A stretch of 54,966 nt of DNA, from NCBI GenBank assembly GCA_017470995.1, contig JAFUXI010000044.1, positions 1 through 54,966 on the forward strand. The letters run 5' to 3'. The notes below the pieces were generated by a model. It was not told the DNA's origin. It saw nothing but the letters and a program-made list of their open reading frames with translations, and searched no databases. Source of the DNA: Spirochaetales bacterium. GTDB taxonomy: Bacteria; Spirochaetota; Spirochaetia; Sphaerochaetales; Sphaerochaetaceae. Positions 48,321 to 54,966 of this stretch are shown here, one piece after another; the stretch's first letter is position 1, and each line of letters begins with the position of its first letter. A program made the translations under genes and the position numbers.

Positions 48321-50045
48321 ATGAAAAAGACTGAACGCATTCTGATTGCGGCTGTTGTGCTTGCAATCTGTGTTTGGTTCCTTTTCCCGACAATCAAGTG
48401 GTACTTTTTCGTACCGGCGGAGGACAAAGCCCTGACTACGGGCAGTAGCCTCCAGGTCAAGGAATACTCCCAGGGACAGGCCCAGGAAGTGCTCAGGTAT
48501 CTTCAGGATAACCCGAACGCAGGCATCCCGAAGGAGTATTCTTTTGTAATTGAGCTTGCAAAGGGAAACGGCGGCACAGAGGCAAAGACATGCGCCGATG
48601 TACTTGCGGCATTCTCTGCATCGACAGATGACGGCCAGGCGCTGATGTCGGCCGTTGAACAGTACTGCAGGGAAAAGATACAGGGTTTGAAGGAGCTTTC
48701 ATCCAAGGCCCTGCAGCTAGGCCTTGATCTCAAGGGCGGAATGAGCATCCTTCTGGATGTCGATCCGTCATCCCTTGAGCAGAGGCTTGGGCACCAGCCC
48801 TCCGAGAGCGAGATTTCCGCAGCCATAGACGAGGATATCGAGATTCTGAAGAACAGAATCGACCAGTTCGGAATGGCCGAACCGGAAATCAGGCGCCAGG
48901 GCGATGATCAGATCCTCATCGAGCTTGCAGGAACTCCGGACCCGGAGAGGGTGGATGCATTCCTCAAGGGCAAGGGTTCTCTGGCTTTCCATCTGGCTGA
49001 TACTCTAAATACCCAGAGGATGAGTGCCTATCTGGATGAGAATCCTGCCGAGAGCGAGAAGATCGTAGAAGCCATCCGCAACGATCTCCCGTTCACAGCT
49101 CCGTCATTCCTGCCGGAAGACAGGGTTGCTGCAGGACTGTTTGCCACGGATGAGTACGGTCTGGAGCAGCTTGTCGGAGTAGTTGTCATCTACAGGCAGG
49201 CGGCACTTGACGGCGGATACCTGCTGTCTGCAGAGAAGAGCAAGGACAGCACCAGCAATCAGCCTTCTGTTGCGGTAAAGCTCAGCGATGAAGGCGGTTC
49301 GATCTTCTATGATTTCACGAAGAAACACGTCGGACAGCCCCTGGCCATCGTGATGGACGGACACGTCAAGAGCGTGGCCACGATCCGTGACGCCTTGTCC
49401 ACCAATGTGCAGATTACCGGTTTCTCCGATGAGGAGGCCGAGAACCTTACGATCATACTCAAGACGGCATCGCTTCCTATTTCCGTTACCGTATCCAGCC
49501 AGCAGACGGTCGGGGCATCCCTGGGAGAAGACTCCGTTCGCATAGGACTCCGAGCAATCGTGTTCGGATTCCTGCTTGTCGTGGTCTTCATGCTGGTGTT
49601 CTACAGCTTCTGCGGTTTGATTGCGGATGTGGCCCTGATAATGAACCTGCTGATGATGGTTGCCACGTTGGGAGGCTTCGGTTCCACGCTGACGCTTACG
49701 GGAATAGCCGGTCTGATTCTTTCCGTAGGAATGGCAGTCGATTCCAACGTGATCATCTTCGAAAGAATCAAGGATGAGCTACGTGCCCTGACTCCGCCGA
49801 AGAAGGCGGTATCGGTAGGCTTTGCCAAGGCCTTCTGGACCATTCTGGATTCCAATATCACGACCATAATCGCGGCCCTTGTGCTGATGTTCTTCGGTTC
49901 CAGTGCCGTCAAGGGTTTTGCCACCACACTTGCAATAGGAATCGTGAGCTCACTGTTCACATCGCTTTTCCTGAGCCATCTGCTCATGGACCTCACCGTC
50001 GGTGAACGCATAGCCATCACATGGAGAAGGAGGAGCATGGTATGA
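48321..50045 (+). CDS. secD: Protein-export membrane protein SecD
   Basis: 574 residues. After one N-terminal membrane helix comes the large periplasmic domain with LGLDLKGGMSILLDVD (about 134-149) and the second beta domain; five membrane helices follow, with GMAVDSNVIIFERIKDE as the RND-type signature. With SecF it uses the proton or sodium motive force to pull exported proteins across the membrane. It ends in an ATGA overlap with secF. Confidence 0.97.
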   Translation: MKKTERILIAAVVLAICVWFLFPTIKWYFFVPAEDKALTTGSSLQVKEYSQGQAQEVLRYLQDNPNAGIPKEYSFVIELAKGNGGTEAKTCADVLAAFSASTDDGQALMSAVEQYCREKIQGLKELSSKALQLGLDLKGGMSILLDVDPSSLEQRLGHQPSESEISAAIDEDIEILKNRIDQFGMAEPEIRRQGDDQILIELAGTPDPERVDAFLKGKGSLAFHLADTLNTQRMSAYLDENPAESEKIVEAIRNDLPFTAPSFLPEDRVAAGLFATDEYGLEQLVGVVVIYRQAALDGGYLLSAEKSKDSTSNQPSVAVKLSDEGGSIFYDFTKKHVGQPLAIVMDGHVKSVATIRDALSTNVQITGFSDEEAENLTIILKTASLPISVTVSSQQTVGASLGEDSVRIGLRAIVFGFLLVVVFMLVFYSFCGLIADVALIMNLLMMVATLGGFGSTLTLTGIAGLILSVGMAVDSNVIIFERIKDELRALTPPKKAVSVGFAKAFWTILDSNITTIIAALVLMFFGSSAVKGFATTLAIGIVSSLFTSLFLSHLLMDLTVGERIAITWRRRSMV

Positions 50046-51046
50046 AGATCTCGTTTCATGTAATCAAGAGAAGAACCCTCTACCTTGCCCTTGCCTGTGC
50101 ATTGGTTCTTGCAAGCATTGCGCTTCTGGTATTCAGGGGATTCAACCTCGGAATCGACTTCGAAAGCGGTCTGTCCATCTCGGTCAAGATCGAGGATTCC
50201 GGCGTCGATATCGCGGAAGTGAGATCTGCCGTTTCCTCCATAGAAGGAGTAAGGGTCCAGAACGTAGGAGCCTCCGATGACGGCCGTTACCAGATCAGGG
50301 TGAAGCTTCCCGAGGGCACGGCCCAGAGGGATGCCGAGAACAGGATCAATGCGCTTCTGTCTTCCGGCTTCAAGTCGTTCTCCATGTTGGAGAGCAGCTA
50401 CATAGGTGCAAAGTTCTCGTCCAGTCTGATTACCGGTTCCATCAAGGCGGTTGCCATTGCATTGGCCCTGATTCTGGTCTATGTCTGGATCAGGTTCAAG
50501 GTTGCCTATGCGATAGGATCGATCATCGCACTCATGCATGATGTGCTTCTGTTGCTGGGCTTCATAAGTCTGGTGGGGTTTGAAATCTCCTCCACGACGA
50601 TTGCCGCAATCCTGACGATCATCGGTTATTCGCTGAACAACACCATCGTCATCTTCGACAGGGTGCGTGAAAGCATCAACAACAACCACAGACAGGAGCT
50701 TTCCGATGTAATGGACTACGGAGTAAACAGCTCACTGTCCAGAACCACGTTCAGCAGCGTTACGACTCTTCTTGCCGTCATTCCGTTGGCAATCCGGTCT
50801 ACGGGAGATGTCAGGAGCTTCGCGATCTGCATGATTTTCGGCGTCATAGTCGGAACATATTCTTCCAACTTCCTGGCTACAAACATTCTCTATTCGCTCG
50901 GAAAGCTCGAGGTCTTCGATATCCTTAAAGAGGAAGAGAAGGAGGACCTTTCGGATGCAGCCCTTGCCAGAAGCATGCTGGCCGAAGACGAGAAGAAGCC
51001 CAGAAAGAAGAAGAACGACGGCGGGGATCCGAAGATCCTGGTCTGA
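50042..51046 (+). CDS. secF: Protein-export membrane protein SecF
   Basis: 334 residues from ATG 50042, behind AAGGAGG and overlapping the secD stop; the earlier frame start at 50021 lies inside secD. FNLGIDFESGLSISV after the first membrane helix and GYSLNNTIVIFDRVRE are SecF signatures. The C-terminus is a charged tail (Lys/Arg/Glu). It pairs with SecD in the translocase. Confidence 0.96.
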   Translation: MKISFHVIKRRTLYLALACALVLASIALLVFRGFNLGIDFESGLSISVKIEDSGVDIAEVRSAVSSIEGVRVQNVGASDDGRYQIRVKLPEGTAQRDAENRINALLSSGFKSFSMLESSYIGAKFSSSLITGSIKAVAIALALILVYVWIRFKVAYAIGSIIALMHDVLLLLGFISLVGFEISSTTIAAILTIIGYSLNNTIVIFDRVRESINNNHRQELSDVMDYGVNSSLSRTTFSSVTTLLAVIPLAIRSTGDVRSFAICMIFGVIVGTYSSNFLATNILYSLGKLEVFDILKEEEKEDLSDAALARSMLAEDEKKPRKKKNDGGDPKILV

Positions 51047-51065
51047 CGGTCCTGCGGGGGGCATT

Positions 51066-51947
51066 ATGAAGGTTGTCAGAAGCAAGGTCATCGGATACTG
51101 CTTCGGTGTTTCCAACACCATCGAGAAGGCAGGTCTCTGTATAGAGAAGGCAAGGGAGGAGAATCTCCCATGCTACAGCATCGGGCAGATCATCCACAAC
51201 AAGGATGTGGTGAAACACTTCACGGACCTCGGCATGAAGGTGACGGAGTGGTGCGAGGGCTTCGAGCCCGGTGTGGCGCTGATACGGGCCCACGGGATTC
51301 CGGACAGATTGCGCAGAAGCTATCAGGAAGCCGGATTCATCCTTATCGATTCCACATGTCCGATTGTTGCCAAAGGTGCATCGGCATTGCGAAAAGCAGC
51401 CCAAAGCGGAAAGAAGACCATAATAATAGGGGTCAATGGCCATGCCGAGACCATCGGACTTCAGGGGGTTGAGACTTCTGAGGGTCCTGTGGATTCCCAG
51501 CTGATATGCAGCTTGGAAGATGCTCAGGAGCTTGTGAAAGAAGGAAAGTTCTCCGAGAGCGATGAGATAGTCGTTGTTGTCCAGACGACCTTCCCGGAGA
51601 AGGAGTTCAACTCCATAAGGCGTTATCTGAAGACCTACTTCAAGAACATCCGATTCTCGACAACCCCGTGCGGAGCTACATCGTCAAGAATCCGTGCGGC
51701 AAAGGAGCTGGCAGAGCAGTGCGATGCCGTATTCGTGATAGGCGGACGCAACAGCGAGAACACGAAGGACCTGGCCAGGGCTCTGGAGGAAACCGGAAAG
51801 CCCGTATACTGCATAGAGAACCAGAAAGATCTGGACAATGATCTGCTGGAGAAGGTTTCCGGGTTCTCGACCGTGGGGATATGCAGCGGATCTTCCACTC
51901 CGACTTCCGTTATCAGGGCGGTGGAAGATATACTTGAGAAACTGTGA
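51066..51947 (+). CDS. ispH: 4-hydroxy-3-methylbut-2-enyl diphosphate reductase
   Basis: The last step of the MEP isoprenoid pathway, giving IPP and DMAPP. 293 residues from ATG 51066 behind a G-run; the longer frame overlaps secF. The three [4Fe-4S] ligands are present: Cys 12 (GYCFGV), Cys 98 (DSTCPI) and Cys 202 (TPCGATSSR). His 44, His 76 and the NGHAE motif (His 126, catalytic Glu 128) are also intact. It sits in the yajC-secDF transcript, 19 nt after secF, and fits the prenyl-kinase genes elsewhere in the window. Confidence 0.96.
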   Translation: MKVVRSKVIGYCFGVSNTIEKAGLCIEKAREENLPCYSIGQIIHNKDVVKHFTDLGMKVTEWCEGFEPGVALIRAHGIPDRLRRSYQEAGFILIDSTCPIVAKGASALRKAAQSGKKTIIIGVNGHAETIGLQGVETSEGPVDSQLICSLEDAQELVKEGKFSESDEIVVVVQTTFPEKEFNSIRRYLKTYFKNIRFSTTPCGATSSRIRAAKELAEQCDAVFVIGGRNSENTKDLARALEETGKPVYCIENQKDLDNDLLEKVSGFSTVGICSGSSTPTSVIRAVEDILEKL

Positions 51948-51954
51948 GGACAGA

Positions 51955-53469
51955 ATGACACAGAAACAGCAGCAAGCTTACGAAAGACTTCTGGAGATAG
52001 ACAGAAAACTCACCATGATCGGCCATATCAGCGCTGTTCTGGAATATGACTTCGAGACAGTGATGAGCAAGAAGGGCGGGGATGAGAGATCCCAGCAGCT
52101 GTCTTATCTTTCCTCTGTGATGCATGAGCTTTCCGCCGGAAAGGAAATCGGGGAATTGCTCGGTGTTCTCGAAGGCGTGACTGAAGCAACCGACGAGCAG
52201 AAGGCCCTTGTCCGGGTCTGGAAGAAACAGTACGAGGATGAAGTCCTGATTCCTGCAAAGCTGGTTACGGATCTCAGTGAAGCTGCCAATACCTGCCAGA
52301 ACAAATGGTTCGAGGCAAGGCAGGACGGAAACTACAGGGATTTCTATCCGTATCTTGAGCGTCTTGTGGACCTGAAAAAGGAAAGCGCTTCTATAATCTC
52401 CCGCGGAAGGTCTCTCTATGACACGATGCTGGACAGAAACGATGCCGGTTTTACCGGAGACCAGATTGCAGAACTCTTCGACGGAATGCAGAAAACCATC
52501 CTGGATGTTGTCTCCCAGGTCGAGAATTCCGGATCTCAGGTGACCAAGGAGGAGGAAGCCTTCCTTTACCTGGATTATGACATCGAGAAGCAGAAGGCCT
52601 TCTCGCATCGGATCCTCGAGGATATGGGCTTCGAGTTCGACAGAAGTTCGATAGGTGTTGTGGCCCATCCGTTCACGAACATCCTGGGCGGAGACGACAT
52701 AAGGATCACGACAAGGTTCGAGGATCCGAATGTCACGAGCCAGATCTATACCATTGTCCATGAGGGAGGACACGCCATCTATGAGATGGGGGCTAACAAC
52801 GGAACCATAAAGGGAACCAGTCTTGGACAGGGCGAGAGCAACACCTTCCACGAGTCGCAGAGCAGACTCTGGGAGAACCTTGTTGCAAGAAGCCCGCTGT
52901 TCTGGGAGCATTATTTCCCGATTTTCTGCGATTACTTCCCGGAGCAGACGAAGGGCGTGGATCTTCAGACCTTCCTTCGTGCAGTCAACAGGGTCCAGCG
53001 CGATGATATCCGCGTGAACGCCGATGAGGTCACATACGGTCTGCACATCATCCTCCGTTTCCTTCTTGAAAGGGAGCTTGTGGACGGTTCTCTGAAGGTC
53101 AGGGATCTTCCCGAGGCCTGGGACGCCATGTCACTGAAGCTTCTGGGAAAGAAACCCGACAGCATCATGAGCGGAGTCCTTCAGGATGTGCACTGGATGT
53201 GCGGGCTTTACGGCTACTTCCCGTCATATGCCCTCGGAAACCTCATCAATGCCCAGGTTTGGGATTCCATGGCACAGGATATTGATGTAAACGATGCCCT
53301 GAAAAATGGCAATCTGGTGAAAATTAAAGATTACCTTACAGAAAAATACTACCGTTATGGAGCGATCTATCCGCTTGCCCAGCTTCTTGAAAGAGGCACG
53401 GGCAAGAAGCTCGACAGCTCTCATTTCGATACATATCTCAGAGACAAATACAGGAGACTCTTTGCATGA
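51955..53469 (+). CDS. M32-family carboxypeptidase (Taq type)
   Basis: A zinc-dependent metallocarboxypeptidase of 504 residues. The HExxH-type motif HEGGHAIYE lies at about 269, with the downstream HESQSRLWEN block and DIRVNADEVTYGLHI that mark M32. It is cytoplasmic, with no signal peptide, and probably trims peptides from the C-terminus. The start ATG 51955 has a GTGAGGA site. It overlaps the pgsA start by 4 nt (ATGA). Confidence 0.95.
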   Translation: MTQKQQQAYERLLEIDRKLTMIGHISAVLEYDFETVMSKKGGDERSQQLSYLSSVMHELSAGKEIGELLGVLEGVTEATDEQKALVRVWKKQYEDEVLIPAKLVTDLSEAANTCQNKWFEARQDGNYRDFYPYLERLVDLKKESASIISRGRSLYDTMLDRNDAGFTGDQIAELFDGMQKTILDVVSQVENSGSQVTKEEEAFLYLDYDIEKQKAFSHRILEDMGFEFDRSSIGVVAHPFTNILGGDDIRITTRFEDPNVTSQIYTIVHEGGHAIYEMGANNGTIKGTSLGQGESNTFHESQSRLWENLVARSPLFWEHYFPIFCDYFPEQTKGVDLQTFLRAVNRVQRDDIRVNADEVTYGLHIILRFLLERELVDGSLKVRDLPEAWDAMSLKLLGKKPDSIMSGVLQDVHWMCGLYGYFPSYALGNLINAQVWDSMAQDIDVNDALKNGNLVKIKDYLTEKYYRYGAIYPLAQLLERGTGKKLDSSHFDTYLRDKYRRLFA

Positions 53470-54062
53470 ATCTTCCAAACAGACTTACCGTTACACGCCT
53501 TGTGATGGCGCCGCTTTTCTTCCTGATCTTCTTCCTTGTTGATTTTTTCCCAGGCTTCAGTCCGGCTGTCTATGCCATTCTGCTGGGGCTTTTCTACATC
53601 GTGATGGAGCTTACCGACCTTTTGGACGGCAAGATTGCCAGGAAAAAAGGCCTTGTTACTGACCTCGGAAAGGTTCTCGACCCGTTTGCGGATGTCATCT
53701 GTCATCTGACGTTCTTTACCTGCCTGCTTGCCGTGCGCATCATGCCCGTCTGGGCTTTTGTCCTGATACTGTGGCGTGAATTTGCCCAGAGCTTCACCCG
53801 CATGCTGATGATGGGGAAGGGCAAGGCCATGGCTGCAAATATATTCGGAAAAGCCAAGACCTGTCTCTATGCCCTGACCTGTGTGTGCGGATTCGGACTC
53901 AGAATGTTCCTGGTCCTTTCCTTCGATGAGAAATTCACTTCGGTATTCTCGACAGTTCTTACCGTACTGTTTGCCCTTGCCGCTTTCTCTTCCGTGGCAT
54001 CATATCTGATTTACGTGAAGGCAATCGTAAAGAGTAAGGCCTTAAGCGGAATGACCCGCTAG
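53466..54062 (+). CDS. pgsA: CDP-alcohol phosphatidyltransferase, probably phosphatidylglycerophosphate synthase
   Basis: 198 residues, about five or six membrane helices. The CDP-alcohol phosphotransferase motif Dx2DGx2ARx8Gx3Dx3D is complete (Asp 51, Asp 54, Gly 55, Ala 58, Arg 59, Gly 68, Asp 72, Asp 76). The N-terminus NLPNRLTVTRLVMAPLFFL is typical of PgsA, which makes phosphatidylglycerophosphate from CDP-diacylglycerol and glycerol 3-phosphate. Another CDP-alcohol acceptor cannot be excluded. The 3' end overlaps the convergent CitC-like gene by about 20 bp. Confidence 0.87.
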   Translation: MNLPNRLTVTRLVMAPLFFLIFFLVDFFPGFSPAVYAILLGLFYIVMELTDLLDGKIARKKGLVTDLGKVLDPFADVICHLTFFTCLLAVRIMPVWAFVLILWREFAQSFTRMLMMGKGKAMAANIFGKAKTCLYALTCVCGFGLRMFLVLSFDEKFTSVFSTVLTVLFALAAFSSVASYLIYVKAIVKSKALSGMTR

Positions 54063-54764
54063 ATAGGGCAGAACCGCAGCAGGAACCAGTTTTTCCACGG
54101 TTTCCATATCTCCTGATGCCAGGGCCTTGCGGATCATTGACGAGGAGATGTACTTATCCCCGTCCGTTCTCTTTCTTTCCGCAACCCTGAGCTTTATGCC
54201 GCTCTGGGCGCACAGCTGGCGCAGCGTGTTCAGATGAATCTCCGACATCTCGTCCCTGGGTTCATCGCCGGCATAGGCGCTTCTGATTCCCAAGGCCCTG
54301 CAGATATGGCAGAAGGCCATGCAGTCCAGATAGGCATGTGCCGAGGCAGCCCCCAGAGTCTCGGAAAGGTACCCTTTGGGGAAATCGTCTCTGCCGATAA
54401 GATAGGGTCCTGAGGGCATTACCACCACATTTTCCAAATCCGCCAGAGCCTTCTGCGTCATGGCAAGCCTGTCATTGAAGGGAAGCTCCATGACCGTATC
54501 CTCGTGATTGCCGTGCGAGCCGGAATCGGTCTTGCCCTGGATTACAAGGACGATGAGCCTTCGGCTTCTTCCTGAAGCAATCTGCGCCAGGTAGCGGCCG
54601 CCGACGGTAAGCGGGTTGGAATTGAAGACCACGACGGAGGTCTCCGAGCAGTCTCCAAGCCGGGAGGAGAGCCCGCGTTCCCAGCTTTCAAGTCCGGTCA
54701 AGCCGTCTGCTATGAGCGTCAGATATTCGTTGAAGGTTCTTTCATCAATCGGGTTCTGTGCCAT
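54042..54764 (-). CDS. Stand-alone nucleotidyltransferase domain of the CitC (citrate lyase ligase) type
   Basis: 240 residues. The pattern VVVFNSNPLTVGGRYLAQIA (about 44-63), the SGPYLIGRDDFPKGYL block, AYAGDEPRDEM and the closing ISSSMIRKAL (206-215) match the C-terminal nucleotidyltransferase half of CitC, which acetylates the citrate lyase acyl carrier. Differences are notable: there is no N-terminal GNAT domain, and where CitC has NPFTxGH the motif here is NPLTVGG, so the usual catalytic His is a Gly (residue 56). No citrate lyase genes are nearby. Its role is unknown. A -10 lies 6 nt before the ATG. Confidence 0.75.
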   Translation of the reverse strand: MAQNPIDERTFNEYLTLIADGLTGLESWERGLSSRLGDCSETSVVVFNSNPLTVGGRYLAQIASGRSRRLIVLVIQGKTDSGSHGNHEDTVMELPFNDRLAMTQKALADLENVVVMPSGPYLIGRDDFPKGYLSETLGAASAHAYLDCMAFCHICRALGIRSAYAGDEPRDEMSEIHLNTLRQLCAQSGIKLRVAERKRTDGDKYISSSMIRKALASGDMETVEKLVPAAVLPYLAGHSA

Positions 54765-54770
54765 GATTCG

Positions 54771-54779
54771 AGTCTATCA
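54771..54779 (-). promoter_or_regulatory. Extended -10 of the CitC-like gene (predicted leaderless)
   Basis: On the minus strand TGATAGACT, hexamer TAGACT at 54776-54771, with the ATG 6 nt further. The -35 (TTCCAT, 17 nt upstream) is poor. Confidence 0.45.
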
Positions 54780-54854
54780 CCGCCCATGGATTAATGGAAT
54801 ATGTCATGGATGCGGTATTTTTATTACTCTCCTGTAAAGTAATTTGTCCGTTTT

Positions 54855-54966
54855 TCATGCAGCCTCCTTTGGGATGATGTTGAAGAACCTCAGTATCATG
54901 ATTCTGTCAGGGAACTCCTTGCAGAGCATCTGAGCAGGGGTTCTGCCGTTGAGGATCTTTCTGGGA
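54855..54966 (-). mobile_element. C-terminal end of an IS30-type transposase, cut by the window edge
   Basis: The last 36 codons read from the right edge: PRKILNGRTPAQML, later MILRFFNIIPKEAA and TGA (54857-54855). PRKxLxxxTPxxxL is the typical end of IS30-family DDE transposases. An ATTACT/AGTAAT inverted pair (54823-54828 and 54838-54843) just outside the stop may belong to the IS end. The rest of the element lies beyond the window. Confidence 0.65.

Overview
The window reads as a chromosomal segment of a host-associated anaerobic bacterium, most likely a spirochaete of the Treponema/Sphaerochaeta type. The grounds are a one-chain pyruvate:ferredoxin oxidoreductase, a hexameric glutamate dehydrogenase, a receiver plus PPDK-N giant protein, a degenerate three-subunit molybdenum-hydroxylase-like cluster, and the overall gene content. 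This placement is inference from protein character, not from a marker gene. No rRNA, tRNA, CRISPR array or prophage was seen. The segment is housekeeping DNA with one accessory islet, and transposase fragments lie at both edges (an IS21/IstB-type tail on the left, an IS30-type tail on the right).

Layout: 1-330 IS remnant and the leuS terminator; 349-3642 leuS diverging from a YhhN membrane protein; 3755-8379 parE-parC-pseudouridine synthase; 8461-9946 gdhA with a structured leader; 9947-12998 a receiver/PPDK-N protein behind two tandem dyads; 13062-14009 an exported Asp/Ser/Trp-rich protein; 14065-17753 nifJ; 17773-20987 an amino-sugar (MurNAc-6-P) operon, regulator-murQ-kinase, divergent from slyX; 21060-27291 dnaE-yggT-recG. 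From 27378 to about 32640 lies an accessory islet: an HTH-nucleotidyltransferase fusion with a HEPN partner, an antitoxin-like protein, three GNAT genes, a second nucleotidyltransferase whose HepT partner is cut to 28 codons, and a 65-bp duplicated gene end. Then come rsmD and the degenerate hydroxylase cluster (32652-36709), a ModE-like regulator with ligA (37009-39500), argR-pgi (39742-41822), lemA-DUF2207-polyprenol kinase-DUF92 (41855-45880), groL alone (45982-47610), yajC-secD-secF-ispH-M32 peptidase-pgsA (47832-54062) and a convergent CitC-like nucleotidyltransferase (54042-54764).

Two patterns run through the window. First, several genes without a Shine-Dalgarno sequence (leuS, parE, dnaE, ligA, the molybdenum-type subunit, the CitC-like gene) have a good -10 hexamer 6-9 nt before the ATG, which predicts leaderless mRNAs. 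Second, three presumably abundant transcripts (gdhA, nifJ, groL) have long leaders that should begin with a hairpin at or within a few bases of the predicted start of transcription. The most unusual protein system is the three-subunit molybdenum-hydroxylase-like cluster, whose large subunit appears to have lost both the cofactor-binding glycine loop and the catalytic glutamate.
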